DNA of 64,000 bases, from contig NW_027478784.1 in NCBI RefSeq assembly GCF_051014685.1, positions 434,001-498,000 on the forward strand. Direction: 5' to 3'. Below the pieces are notes generated by a model. That model was not told where the DNA came from. It made no database searches and worked only from the letters and a program-made list of their open reading frames with translations. The DNA is from Ptiloglossa arizonensis (lineage: Eukaryota > Arthropoda > Insecta > Hymenoptera > Colletidae). Below, one piece after another: positions 31,501 to 48,000 of the stretch. Within the stretch, counting starts at the first letter, position 1. Every line of letters starts with the position of its first letter. Both the position numbers and the translations under genes were made by a program.

Positions 31501-34500
31501 GTTATACGATATACGTTATACGTTATACGTTATACGTTATACGTTATACGTTATACGTGATACGTTATGCGTTATACGTTATGCGTTATACGTTATACGT
31601 TATACGTTATACGTTATACGTTATGCGTTATACGCTATACGTTATGCGTTATAGGTCATACCTTATACGTGATACGTCATACGTTATACGTTATACGTGA
31701 TACGTTATACGTTATACGTTATTCGTTATACGTTATACGTAATACGTTATACGTTATACGTTATACGTTATACGTTATACGTTATACGTTATACGTTAAA
31801 CGTTATACGTTATACGTTATACGTTATACGATATACGTTATACGTTATACGTTGTACGTTATACGTTATACGTTATACGTTATACGTTATACGTTATACG
31901 TTATACGTTAAACGTTATACGTTATACGCTATGCGTTATACGTTATACGTTATACGTTATGCGTTATACGTTATACGTTATACGTTATACGTTATACGTT
32001 ATACGTTATACGTTTGACGTTATACGTTATACGGTATACGTTATGCCTTATACGTTATACCTTATACGTTATACGTTATACGTTAAACGTTATACGTTAT
32101 ACGTTATACGTTATACGATATACGTTATACGTTATAGGTTGTACGTTATACGTTATACGTTATACGTTATACGTTATACGTTATACGTTATACGTTAAAC
32201 GTTATACGTTATACGTTATGCGTTATACGTTATACGTTATACGTTATGCGTTATACGTTATACGTTATACGTTATACGTTATACGTTATACGTTATGCGT
32301 TATACGCTATACGGTATGCGTTATAGGTCATACCTTATACGTGATACGTCATACGTTATACGTTATACGTCATACGTTATACGTTATACGTTATACGTTA
32401 TACGTTGTACGTTATACGTTATATGTAATATGTAATATGTTATACGTTATACGCTATACGTTATACGTTACACGTTGTACTTTATACGTAATGCGTTATA
32501 CGTTATGCGTTATACGTTATACGTTATACGTTATACGTTATACGTTATACGTTATACGTTATACGTTATTCGTTATACGTTATACGTAATACGTTATACG
32601 TTATACGTTATACGTTATACGTTATACGTTATACGTTAAACGTTATACGTTATACGTTATACGTTATACGATATACGTTATACGTTATACGTTGTACGTT
32701 ATACGTTATACGTTATACGTTATACGTTATACGTTATACGTTACACGTTAAACGTTATACGTTATACGTTATGCGTTATACGTTATACGTTATACGTTAT
32801 GCGTTATACGTTATACGTTATACGTTATACGTTATACGTTTGACGTTATACGTTATACGGTATACGTTATGCCTTATACGTTATACGTTATACGTTATAC
32901 GTTATACGTTATATGATATACGTTATACGTTATACGTTATACGTTATACGTTATACGTTATACGTTATACGTTAAACGTTATACGTTATACGTTATACGT
33001 TATACGTTATACGTTATACGATATGCGTTATACGTTATACGTTATACGTTATACGTTATACGTTATACGTTATACGTTATACGTTATACGTTATACGTTA
33101 CACGTTAAACGTTATACGTTATACGTTATACGTTATACGTAATACGTTATACGTTAGACGTTATAGGTTATACGTAATACGTAATACGTTTTACGTTATA
33201 CGTTATACGTTACACGTTATACGTTATACGTTATACGTTATAAGTTATACGTTATACGTTATACGTTATACATTATACGTTATACGTTGGACGTTACAGG
33301 TTAAACGTAATACGTAATACGTTATACGTTATGCGTTATACGTTATACGTTATACGTTATACGTTAGACGTTATAGGTTATACGTAATACGTAATACGCT
33401 TTACGTTATACGTTATACGTTACACGTTATACGTTATACGTTATACGTTATAAGTTATACGTTATACGTTATACGGTATACGTTATACGTTATACGTTAT
33501 ACGTTATACGTTATACGTTATACGTTATACGTTATACGTTATACGTTATACGTTATACGTTATACGTTATACGTTATACGTTATACGTTATGCGTTATAC
33601 GCTATACGTTATGCGTTATAGGTCATACCTTATACGTGATACGTCATACGTTATACGTTATACGTTATACGTTATACGTTATACGTTATACGTTATACGT
33701 TATACGTTAGCCGTTATAGGTTATACGTAATACGTAGTACGTTTTACGTTATACGTTATACGTTACACGTTATACGTTATACGTTATACGTTATAAGTTA
33801 TACGTTATACGTCATACGGTATACGTTATACGTTATACGTTATACGTTATACGTTATACGTTATACGTTATACGTTATACGTTATACGTTATACGTTATA
33901 CGTTATACGTTATACGTTATACGTTATACGTTATACGTTATACGTTATACGTTATACGTTATACGTGATACGTTATACGTTATACGTTATACGTTATACG
34001 TTGTACGTTATACGTTAAACGTTAGACGTTATATGTTATACGTTATACGTTATACGTTATACGTTATACGTTATACGTTATACGTTACACGTTATACGTT
34101 ATACGTTATACGTTGTACGTTATACGTTAAACGTTAGACGTTATATGTTATACGTTATACGTTATACGTTGTACGTTATACGTTATATGTAATATGTAAT
34201 ACGTTATACGTTATACGTTAAACGTTAGACGTTATATGTTATACGTTATACGTTGTACGTTATACGTTATATGTAATATGTAATACGTTCTACGTTATAC
34301 CCTATACGTTATACGTTACACGTTATACGTTATACGTTATGCGTTATACGTTATACGTTATACGTAATACGTTATACGTTATACGTTATACGTTATACGT
34401 TATACGTTATACGTTATACGTTATACGTTATACGTTAGACGTTATAGGTTATACGTAATACGTAATACGTTTTACGTTATACGTTATACGTTACACGTTA

Positions 34501-36137
34501 TACGTTATACGTTATACGTTATACGTTATAAGTTATACGTTATACATTATACGTTATACGTTATACGTTAGACGTTATAGGTTATACGTTAGACGTTATA
34601 TGTTATACGTTATACGTTGTACGTTATACGTTATATGTAATATGTAATACGTTATACGTTATACGCTATACGTTATACGTTACACGTTATACGTTATACG
34701 TTATGCGTTATACGTGATGCGTTATACGTTATACGTTATACGTTATACGTTAGACGTTATACGTTATATGTAATATGTAATACGTTATACGTTATACGTT
34801 ATACGTTATACGTGATACGTTATGCGTTATACGTTATGCGTTATACGTTATACGTTATACGTTATACGTTATACGTTATGCGTTATACGCTATACGTTAT
34901 ACGTTATACGTTATACGTGATACGTTATGCGTTATACGTTATGCGTTATACGTTATACGTTATACGTTATACGTTATACGTTATGCGTTATACGCTATAC
35001 GTTATGCGTTATAGGTCATACCTTATACGTGATACGTCATACGTTATACGTTATACGTGATACGTTATACGTTATACGTTATTCGTTATACGTTATACGT
35101 AATACGTTATACGTTATACGTTATACGTTATACGTTATACGTTATACGTTATACGTTATACGTTAAACGTTATACGTTATACGTTATACGTTATACGATA
35201 TACGTTATACGTTATACGTTGTACGTTATACGTTATACGTTATACGTTATACGTTATACGTTATACGTTATACGTTAAACGTTATACGTTATACGTTATG
35301 CGTTATACGTTATACGTTATACGTTATGCGTTATACGTTATACGTTATACGTTATACGTTATACGTTATACGTTTGACGTTATACGTTATACGGTATACG
35401 TTATGCCTTATACGTTATACCTTATACGTTATACGTTATACGTTAAACGTTATACGTTATACGTTATACGTTATACGATATACGTTATACGTTATAGGTT
35501 GTACGTTATACGTTATACGTTATACGTTATACGTTATACGTTATACTTTATACGTTAAACGTTATACGTTATACGTTATGCGTTATACGTTATACGTTAT
35601 ACGTTATGCGTTATACGTTATACGTTATACGTTATACGTTATACGTTATACGTTATACGTTATACGTTATACGTTAGACGTAATAGGTTATACGTAATAC
35701 GTAATACGTTTTACGTTATACGTTATACGTTACACGTTATACGTTATACGTTATACGTTATAAGTTATACGTTATACGTTATACGTTTTACGTTATACGT
35801 TAGACGTTATAGGTTATACGTTATACGTTATACGTTATACGTTACACGTTATACGTTATACGTTATACGTTATAAGTTATACGTTATACGTTATACGGTA
35901 TACGTTATACGTTATACGTTATACGTTATACGTTATACGTTATACGTTATACGTTATACGTTATACGTTATACGTTATACGTTATACGTTATTCGTTATA
36001 CGTTATACGTTATACGTTATACGTTATACGTTATACGTTTTACGTTATACGTTAAACGTTAGACGTTATACGTTATACGTTATACGATATACGTTTTACG
36101 TTATACGTTATACGTTATGCGTTATACGCTATACGTT
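28522..36137. repeat. Long higher-order repeat, copy 6, enlarged (7616 bp)
   Basis: It begins as copy 5 (ATGCAT at 28522, second anchor TTGCAT) and contains E-blocks, A-blocks and G-blocks. It is enlarged by a tandem duplication of about 2.17 kb (29201-31363 and 31364-33533) and by extra C, B and A words from 33.6 to 36.1 kb. The distance to the next ATGCAT anchor (36138) is 1088 whole units. Confidence 0.82.
29201..33533. repeat. Tandem duplication of about 2.17 kb
   Basis: 29201-31363 is followed directly by a second copy at 31364-33533. The offset is 2163 bp up to the E-block and 2170 bp after it (E-blocks 29842 and 32012; G-blocks 31116 and 33286). One consensus unit was gained in the second copy, just before its E-block. 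A single substitution distinguishes the G-block lead-in: GGTATAC in the first copy is consensus in the second. Confidence 0.88.
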
Positions 36138-39100
36138 ATGCATTATAGGTCATACCTTATACGTGATACGTCATACGTTATACGTTATACGTGATACGTT
36201 ATACGTTATACGTTATACGTTATACGTTATACGTTGTACGTTATACGTTATATGTAATATGTAATATGTTATACGTTATACGTTATACGTTAAACGTTAT
36301 ACGTTATACGTTATGCGTTATACGTTATACGTTATACGTTATGCGTTATACGTTATACGTTATACGTTATACGTTATACGTTATACGTTATGCGTTATAC
36401 GCTATACGTTATGCGTTATAGGTCATACCTTATACGTGATACGTCATACGTTATACGTTATACGTCATACGTTATACCTTATACGTTATACGTTATACGT
36501 TGTACGTTATACGTTATATGTAATATGTAATATGTTATACGTTATACGCTATACGTTGTACGTTACACGTTGTACTTTATACGTAATGCGTTATACGTTA
36601 TGCGATATACGTTATACGTTATACGTTATACGTTATACGTTATACGTTATACGTTATACGTTATTCGTTATACGTTATACGTAATACGTTATACGTTATA
36701 CGTTATACGTTATACGTTATACGTTATACGTTAAACGTTATACGTTATACGTTATACGTTATACGATATACGTTATACGTTATACGTTGTACGTTATACG
36801 TTATACGTTATACGTTATACGTTATACGTTATACGTTACACGTTAAACGTTATACGTTATACGTTATGCGTTATACGTTATACGTTATACGTTATGCGTT
36901 ATACGTTATACGTTATACGTTATACGTTATACGTTTGACGTTATACGTTATACGGTATACGTTATGTCTTATACGTTATACGTTATACGTTATACGTTAT
37001 ACGTTATATGATATACGTTATACGTTATACGTTATACGTTATACGTTATACGTTATACGTTATACGTTAAACGTTATACGTTATACGTTATACGTTATAC
37101 GTTATACGTTATACGATATGCGTTATACGTTATACGTTATACGTTATACGTTATACGTTATACGTTATACGTTACACGTTAAACGTTATACGTTATACGT
37201 TATACGTTATACGTAATACGTTATACGTTAGACGTTATAGGTTATACGTAATACGTAATACGTTTTACGTTATACGTTATACGTTACACGTTATACGTTA
37301 TACGTTATACGTTATAAGTTATACGTTATACGTTATACGGTATACATTATACGTTATACGTTGGACGTTACAGGTTAAACGTAATACGTAATACGTTATA
37401 CGTTATGCGTTATACGTTATACGTTATACGTTATACGTTAGACGTTATAGGTTATACGTAATACGTAATACGCTTTACGTTATACGTTATACGTTACACG
37501 TTATACGTTATACGTTATACGTTATAAATTATACGTTATACGTTATACGGTATACGTTATACGTTATACGTTATACGTTATACGTTATACGTTATACGTT
37601 ATACGTTATACGTTATACGTTATACGTTATACGTTATACGTTATACGTTATACGTTATACGTTATACGTTATACGTTATACGTTATACGTTATACGTTAT
37701 GCGTTATACGCTATACGTTATGCGTTATAGGTCATACCTTATACGTGATACGTCATACGTTATACGTTATACGTGATACGTTATACGTTATACGTTATAC
37801 GTTATACGTTATACGTTATACGTTGTACGTTATACGTTATATGGAATATGTAATACGTTATACGTTATACGCTATACGTTATACATCACACGTTATACGT
37901 TATACGTTATGCGTTATACGTTATGCGTTATACGTTATACGTTATACGTTATACGTTATACGTTATACGTTATACGTTATACGTTATACGTTATACGTTA
38001 TACGTTATACGTTATACGTTATACGTTATACGTTATACGTTATACGTTATACGTTAGCCGTTATACGTAATACGTAATACGTTTTACGTTATACGTTATA
38101 CGTTACACGTTATACGTTATACGTTATACGTTATAAGTTATACGTTATACGTCATACGGTATACGTTATACGTTATACGTTATACGTTATACGTTATACG
38201 TTATACGTTATACGTTATACGTTATACGTTATACGTTATACGTTATACGTTATACGTTATACGTTATACGTTATACGTTATACGTTATACGTGATACGTT
38301 ATACGTTATACGTTATACGTTATACGTTGTACGTTATACGTTAAACGTTAGACGTTATATGTTATACGTTATACGTTATACGTTGTACGTTATACGTTAT
38401 ATGTAATATGTAATACGTTATACGTTATACGTTAAACGTTAGACGTTATATGTTATACGTTATACGTTGTACGTTATACGTTATATGTAATATGTAATAC
38501 GTTATACGTTATACGCTATACGTTATACGTTACACGTTATACGTTATACGTTATGCGTTATACGTTATGCGTTATACGTTATACGTTATACGTTATACGT
38601 TAGACGTTATAGGTTATACGTAATACGTAATACGTTTTACGATATACGTTATACGTTACACGTTATACGTTATACGTTATACGTTATAAGTTATACGTTA
38701 TACGTTATACGGTATACGTTATACGTTATACGTTATACGTTGTACGTTATACGTTATATGTAATATGTAATACGTTATACGTTATACGTTAAACGTTAGA
38801 CGTTATATGTTATACGTTATACGTTGTACGTTATACGTTATATGTAATATGTAATACGTTATAAGTTATACGCTATACGTTATACGTTACACGTTATACG
38901 TTATACGTTATGCGTTATACGTTATGCGTTATACGTTATACGTTATACGTTATACGTTATACGTTATACGTTATACGTTATACGTTATACGTTATACGTT
39001 ACACGTTATACGTTATACGTTATACGTTGTACGTTATACGTTAAACGTTAGACGTTATATGTTATACGTTATACGTTATACGTTGTACGTTATACGTTAT

Positions 39101-41200
39101 ATGTAATATGTAATACGTTATACGTTATACGTTATACGTTAGACGTTATATGTTATACGTTATACGTTGTACGTTATACGTTATATGTAATATGTAATAC
39201 GTTCTACGTTATACGCTATACGTTATACGTTACACGTTATACGTTATACGTTATGCGTTATACGTTATACGTTATACGTAATACGTTATACGTTATACGT
39301 TATACGTTATACGTTATACGTTATACGTTATACGTTATACGTTATACGTTAGACGTTATAGGTTATACGTAATACGTAATACGTTTTACGTTATACGTTA
39401 TACGTTACACGTTATACGTTATACGTTATACGTTATAAGATATACGTTATACGTTATACGTTATACGTTTTACGTTATACGTTAGACGTTATAGGTTATA
39501 CGTTATACGTTATACGTTACACGTTATACGTTATACGTTATACGTTATAAGTTATACGTTATACGTTATACGGTATACGTTATACGTTATACGTTATACG
39601 TTATACGTTATACGTTATACGTTATACGTTATACGTTATACGTTATACGTTATACGTTATACGTTATACGTTATACGTTACACGTTATACGTTATACGTT
39701 ATACGTTATACGTTTTACGTTATACGTTAAACGTTAGACGTTATATGTTATACGTTATACGTTATACGTTGTACGTTATACGTTATATGTAATATGTAAT
39801 ACGTTATACGTTATACGTTAAACGATAGACGTTATATGTTATACGTTATACGTTGTACGTTATACGTTATATGTAATATGTAATACGTTATACGTTATAC
39901 GCTATACGTTATACGTTACACGTTATACGTTATACGTTATGCGTTATACGTTATGCGTTATACGTTATACGTTATACGTTATACGTTAGATGTTATAGGT
40001 TATACGTAATACGTAATACGTTTTACGATATACGTTATACGTTACACGTTATACGTTATACGTTATACGTTATAAGTTATACGTTATACGTTATACGGTA
40101 TACGTTATACGTTATACGTTATACGTTGTACGTTATACGTTATATGTAATATGTAATACGTTATACGTTATACGTTAAACGTTAGACGTTATATGTTATA
40201 CGTTATACGTTGTACGTTATACGTTATATGTAATATGTAATACGTTATAAGTTATACGCTATACGTTATACGTTACACGTTATACGTTATACGTTATGCG
40301 TTATACGTTATGCGTTATACGTTATACGTTATACGTTATACGTTATACGTTATACGTTATACGTTATACGTTATACGTTATACGTTACACGTTATACGTT
40401 ATATGTAATATGTAATACGTTATGCGTAATACGTTAAACGTTAGACGTTATATGTTATACGTTATACGTTGTACGTTATACGTTATATGTAATATGTAAT
40501 ACGTTCTACGTTATACGCTATACGTTATACGTTACACGTTATACGTTATACGTTATGCGTTATACGTTATACGTTATACGTAATACGTTATACGTTATAC
40601 GTTATACGTTATACGTTATACGTTATACGTTATACGTTATACGTTATACGTTATACGTTATACGTTATACGTTAGACGTTATAGGTTATACGTAATACGT
40701 AATACGTTTTACGTTATACGTTATACGTTACACGTTATACGTTATACGTTATACGTTATAAGTTATACGTTATACGTTAGACGTTATACGTTATACGTTA
40801 TACGTTATACGTTATACGTTATACGTTATACGTTGTACGTTATAAGTTATACGTTATACGTTATACGGTATACGTTATACGTTATACGTTATACGTTATA
40901 CGTTATACGTTATACGTTATACGTTATACGTTATACGTTATACGTTATACGTTATACGTTATTCGTTATACGTTATACGTTATGCGTTATACGTTAAACG
41001 TTATACGTTATACGTTATACGTTACACGTTATACGTTATACGTTATACGTTATAAGTTATACGTTATACGTTATACGTTATACGTTATACGTTAGACGTT
41101 ATAGGTTATACGTTATACGTTATACGTTACACGTTATACGATATACGTTATACGTTATAAGTTATACGTTATACGTTATACGGTATACGTTATACGTTAT
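36138..41200. repeat. Long higher-order repeat, copy 7, right edge vague
   Basis: It starts with the ATGCAT A-block (36138), then an A-block, E-block (36932) and G-block (37360). Its 36.5-37.7 kb part matches 32.4-33.6 kb at offsets of 4095 then 4074 bp, so three units are missing. After about 37.75 kb it becomes a B/C tail like 17.6-20 kb, including the spurious 60-codon ORF word at 38924. No ATGCAT anchor follows, so the right boundary is a judgement. Confidence 0.65.
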
Positions 41201-41275
41201 ACGTTATATGTAATATGTAATACGTTATACGTTATACGCTATACGTTATACGTTACACGTTATACGTTATACGTT

Positions 41276-44111
41276 ATGCGTTATACGTTATGCGTTATAC
41301 GTTATACGTTATACGTTATACGTTATACGTTATACGTTATACGTTATACGTTATACGTTGTACGTTATACGTTATACGTTATACGTTATACGTTATACGA
41401 TATACGTTATACGTTATACGTTATACGTTATACGTTATACGTTATACGTTATACGTTATACGTTATACGTTATACGTTATACGTTATACGTTATACGTTA
41501 TACGTTATACGTTATACGTTATACGTTATACGTTATACGTTATACGTTATACGTTATACGTTCTACGTTATACGTTGTACGTTATACGTTATACGTTATA
41601 CGTTATACGTTATACGTTATACGTTATACGTTATACGTTATACGTTATACGTTATACGTTATACGTTATACGTTATACGTTATACGTTATACGTTATACG
41701 TTATACGTTAAACGTTATACGTTATACGTTATACGTTGTACGATATACGTTGTACGTTATACGTTGTACGTTATACGTTATACGTTATACGTTATACGTT
41801 ATACGTTATACGTTATACGTTATACGTTAGACGTTATACGTTATACGTTATACGTTATACGTTATACGTTAAACGTTATACGTTATACGTTATACGTTAT
41901 ACGTTATACGTTATACGTTATACGTTATACGTTATACGTTATACGTTATACGTTATACGTTATACGTTATTCGTTATACGTTATACGTTATGCGTTATAC
42001 GTTAAACGTTATACGTTATACGTTATACGTTACACGTTATACGTTATACGTTATACGTTATAAGTTATACGTTATACGTTATACGTTATACGTTATACGT
42101 TAGACGTTATAGGTTATACGTTATACGTTATACGTTACACGTTATACGATATACGTTATACGTTATAAGTTATACGTTATACGTTATACGGTATACGTTA
42201 TACGTTATACGTTATACGTTATACGTTATACGTTATACGTTAAACGTTAGACGTTATATGTTATACGTTATACGTTGTACGTTATACGTTATATGTAATA
42301 TGTAATACGTTATAAGTTATACGCTATACGTTATACGTTACACGTTATACGTTATACGTTATGCGTTATACGTTATGCGTTATACGTTATACGTTATACG
42401 TTATACGTTATACGTTATACGTTATACGTTATACGTTATACGTTATACGTTACACGTTATACGTTATACGTTATACGTTGTACGTTATACGTTAAACGTT
42501 AGACGTTATATGTTATGCGTTATACGTTATACGTTGTACGTTATACGTTATATGTAATATGTAATACGTTATACGTTATACGTTATACGTTAGACGTTAT
42601 ATGTTATACGTTATACGTTGTACGTAATACGTTATATGTAATATGTAATACGTTCTACGTTATACGCTATACGTTATACGTTACACGTTATACGTTATAC
42701 GTTATGCGTTATACGTTACACGTTATACGTAATACGTTATACGTTATACGTTATACGTTATACGTTATACGTTATACGTTATACGTTATACGTTATACCT
42801 TAGACGTTATAGGTTATACGTAATACGTAATACGTTTTACGTTATACGTTATACGTTACACGTTATACGTTATACGTTATACGTTATAAGTTATACGTTA
42901 TACGTTATACGTTTTACGTTATACGTTAGACGTTATAGGTTATACGTTATACGTTATACGTTACACGTTATACGTTATACGTTATACGTTATAAGTTATA
43001 CGTTATACGTTATACGGTATACGTTATACGTTATACGTTATACGTTATACGTTATACGTTATACGTTATACGTTATACGTTATACGTTATACGTTATACG
43101 TTATACGTTATACGTTATACGTTATACGTTATACGTTATACGTTATACGTTATACGTTATACGTTTTACGTTATACGTTAAACGTTAGACGTTATATGTT
43201 ATACGTTATACGTTATACGTTGTACGTTATACGTTATATGTAATATGTAATACGTTATACGTTATACGTTAAACGTTAGACGTTATATGTTATACGTTAT
43301 ACGTTGTACGTTATACGTTATATGTAATATGTAATACGTTATACGTTATACGCTATACGTTATACGTTACACGTTATACGTTATACGTTATGCGTTATAC
43401 GTTATGCGTTATACGTTATACGTTATACGTTATACGTTATACGTTATACGTTATACGTTATACGTTGTACGTTATACGTTATACGTTATACGTTATACGT
43501 TATACGATATACGTTATACGTTATACGTTATACGTTATACGTTATACGTTATACGTTATACGTTATACGTTATACGTTATACGTTATACGTTATACGTTA
43601 TACGTTATACGTTATACGTTATACGTTATACGTTATACGTTATACGTTATACGTTCTACGTTATACGTTGTACGTTATACGTTATACGTTATACGTTATA
43701 CGTTATACGTTATACGTTATACGTTATACGTTATACGTTATACGTTATACGTTATACGTTATACGTTATACGTTATACGTTATACGTTATACGTTATACG
43801 TTAAACGTTATACGTTATACGTTATACGTTGTACGATATACGTTGTACGTTATACGTTGTACGTTAGACGTTATACGTTATACGTTATACGTTATACGTT
43901 ATACGTTATACGTTATACGTTAGACGTTATACGTTATACGTTATACGTTATACGTTATACGTTAAACGTTATACGTTATACGTTATACGTTATACGTTAT
44001 ACGTTATACGTTATACGTTATACGTTATACGTTATACGTTATACGTTATACGTTATACGTTATACGTTATACGTTATACGTTATACGTTAGACGTTATAC
44101 GTAATACGTAA
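41276..44111. repeat. Consensus-rich segment in two copies (third at 47170)
   Basis: 41276-41990 recurs at 43390-44100 (offset 2114 bp, 302 units) and in part at 47170-47680 (3780 bp from the second). Each copy starts after a B-block with two GTTATGC units. It is dominated by exact consensus (41406-41559 is 22 perfect units) and shares the pair GTTCTAC then GTTGTAC one unit later (41560, 43652 and about 47441). The 257- and 235-codon ORFs here are the longest in the window only because stop-making variants are rare. Between the two copies lies an ordinary B/C stretch (42.0-43.3 kb). Confidence 0.85.
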
Positions 44112-45022
44112 TACGTTATTCGTTATACGTTATACGTAATACGTTATACGTTATACGTTAGACGTTATACGTTGTACGTTATACGTTAAACGTTAGACGT
44201 TATATGTTATACGTTATACGTTGTACGTTAAACGTTATATGTAATATGTAATACGTTATACGTTATACGCTATACGTTATACGTTACACGTTATACGTTA
44301 TACGTTATGCGTTATACGTTATGCGTTATACGTTGTACGTTATACGTTATACGATATACGTTATTCGTTATACGTTATACGTAATACGTTATACGTTATA
44401 CGTTATACGTTATACGTTATACGTTATACGTTATACGTTATACGTTATACGTTAAACGTTATACGTTATACGTTATACGTTATACGTTATACGATATACG
44501 TTATACGTTATACGTTGTACGTTATACGTTATACGTTATACGTTATACGTTATACGTTATACGTTATACGTTATACGTTATACGTTATACGTTAAAAGTT
44601 ATACGTTATACGTTATACGTTATACGTTATACGTTAGACGTTATGCGTTATACGCTATACGTTATGCGTTATAGGTCATACCTTATACGTGATACGTCAT
44701 ACGTTATACGTTATACGTGATACGTTATACGTTATACGTTACACGTTGTACGTTATACGTTATGCGTTATACGTTATGCGTTATACGTTATACGTTATAC
44801 GTTATACGTTATACGTTATACGTTATACGTTATACGTTATTCGTTATACGTTGTACGTAATACGTTATACGTTATACGTTATACGTTATACGTTATACGT
44901 TATACGTTAAACGTTATACGTTAAACGTTATACGTTATACGTTATACGTTATACGATATACGTTATACGTTATACGTTATACGTTAGACGTTATAGGTTA
45001 TACGTAATACGTAATACGTTTT

Positions 45023-48000
45023 ATGTTATACGTTATACGTTACACGTTATACGTTATACGTTATACGTTACAAGTTATACGTTATACGTTATACGGTATA
45101 CGTTATACGTTATACGTTGGACGTTACAGGTTAAACGTAATACGTTATACGTTATACGTTATGCGTTATACGTTATACGTTATACGTTATACGTTAGACG
45201 TTATAGGTTATACGTAATACGTAATACGTTTTACGTTATACGTTATACGTTACACGTTATACCTTATACGTTATACGTTAAAAGTTATACGTTATACGTT
45301 ATACGTTATACGTTATACGTTATACGTTATGCGTTATACGCTATACGTTATGCGTTATAGGTCATACCTTATACGTGATACGTCATACGTTATACGTTAT
45401 ACGTTATACGTTATTCGTTATACGTTATACGTTGTACGTTATACGTTATACGTTATACGTTATACGTTATACGTTATACGTTATGCGTTATACGCTATAC
45501 GTTATGCGTTATAGGATATACGTTATACGTTATACGTTATACGTTATACGTTATACGTTATGCGTTATACGTTATACGTTATACGTTAAACGTTATACGT
45601 TATACGTTATACGTTATACGTTATACGTTATACGTTATACGTTATACGTTATACGTTAAAAGTTATACGTTATACGTTATACGTTATACGTTATACGTTA
45701 TACGTTATGCGTTATACGCTATACGTTATGCGTTATAGGTCATACCTTATACGTGATACGTCATACGTTATACGTTATACGTTATACGTTATTCGTTATA
45801 CGTTATACGTTGTACGTTATTCGTTATACGTTATACGTCATACGTTATACGTTATACGTTATACGTTACTCGTTATGCGTAATATGTAATACGTTTTACG
45901 TTTTACGGTATTCGTCATACGTTATACGTTATACGTTATACGTTATACGTTATACGTTATACGTTATACGTTATGCGTTATACGCTATACGTTATGCGTT
46001 ATAGGATATACGTTATACGTTATACGTTATACGTTATACGTTATACGTTATACGTTATGCGTTATACGTTATACGTTATACGTTAAACGTTATACGTTAT
46101 ACGTTATACGTTATACGTTATACGTTATACGTTATACGTTATACGTTATACGTTAAAAGTTATACGTTATACGTTATACGTTATACGTTATACGTTATAC
46201 GTTATGCGTTATACGCTATACGTTATGCGTTATAGGTCATACCTTATACGTGATACGTCATACGTTATACGTTATACGTTATACGTTATTCGTTATACGT
46301 TATACGTTGTACGTTATTCGTTATACGTTATACGTCATACGTTATACGTTATACGTTATACGTTACTCGTTATGCGTAATATGTAATACGTTTTACGTTT
46401 TACGGTATTCGTCATACGTTATACCTTATACGTTATACGTTATACGTTATACGTTATACGTTATACGTTATACGTAATACGTAATACGTTTTACGTTATA
46501 CGTTATACGTTACACGTTATACCTTATACGTTATACGTTAAAAGTTATACGTTATACGTTATACGTTATACGTTATACGTTATACGTTATGCGTTATACG
46601 CTATACGTTATGCGTTATAGGTCATACCTTATACGTGATACGTCATACGTTATACGTTATACGTTATACGTTATTCGTTATACGTTATACGTTGTACGTT
46701 ATACGTTATACGTTATACGTTATACGTTATACGTTATACGTTATGCGTTATACGCTATACGTTATGCGTTATAGGATATACGTTATACGTTATACGTTAT
46801 ACGTTATACGTTATACGTTATACGTTATACGTTATACGTTATACGTTATACGTTAAACGTTATACGTTATACGTTATACGTTATACGTTATACGTTATAC
46901 GTTAAAAGTTATACGTTATACGTTATACGTTATACGTTATACGTTATACGTTATGCGTTATACGCTATACGTTATGCGTTATAGGTCATACCTTATACGT
47001 TGTACGTTATACGTTATATGTAATATGTAATACGTTATACGTTATACGTTAAACGTTAGACGTTATATGTTATACGTTATACGTTGTACGTTATACGTTA
47101 TATGTAATATGTAATACGTTATACGTTATACGCTATACGTTATACGTTACACGTTATACGTTATACGTTATGCGTTATACGTTATGCGTTATACGTTATA
47201 CGTTATACGTTATACGTTATACGTTATACGTTATACGTTATACGTTGCACGTTATACGTTATACGTTATACGTTATACGTTATACGATATACGTTATACG
47301 TTATACGTTATACGTTATACGTTATACGTTATACGTTATACGTTATACGTTATACGTTATACGTTATACGTTATACGTTATACGTTATACGTTATACGTT
47401 ATACGTTATACGTTATACGTTATACGTTATACGTTATACGTTCTACGTTATACGTTGTACGTTATACGTTATACGTTATACGTTATACGTTATACGTTAT
47501 ACGTTATACGTTATACGTTATACGTTATACGTTATACGTTAAACGTTATACGTTATACGTTATACGTTATACGTTATACGATATACGTTATACGTTATAC
47601 GTTGTACGTTATACGTTATACGTTATACGTTATACGTTATACGTTATACGTTATACGTTATACGTTATACGTTATACGTTAAAAGTTATACGTTATACGT
47701 TATACGTTATACGTTATACGTTATACGTTATGCGTTATACGCTATACGTTATGCGTTATAGGTCATACCTTATACGTGATACGTCATACGTTATACGTTA
47801 TACGTGATACGTTATACGTTATACGTTATACGTTATAGGTGGTACGTTATACGTTATATGTAATATGTAATATGTTATACGTTATACGCTATACGTTATA
47901 CGTTACACGTTGTACGTTATACGTTATGCGTTATACGTTATGCGTTATACGTTATACGTTATACGTTATACGTTATACGTTATACGTTATACGTTATACG

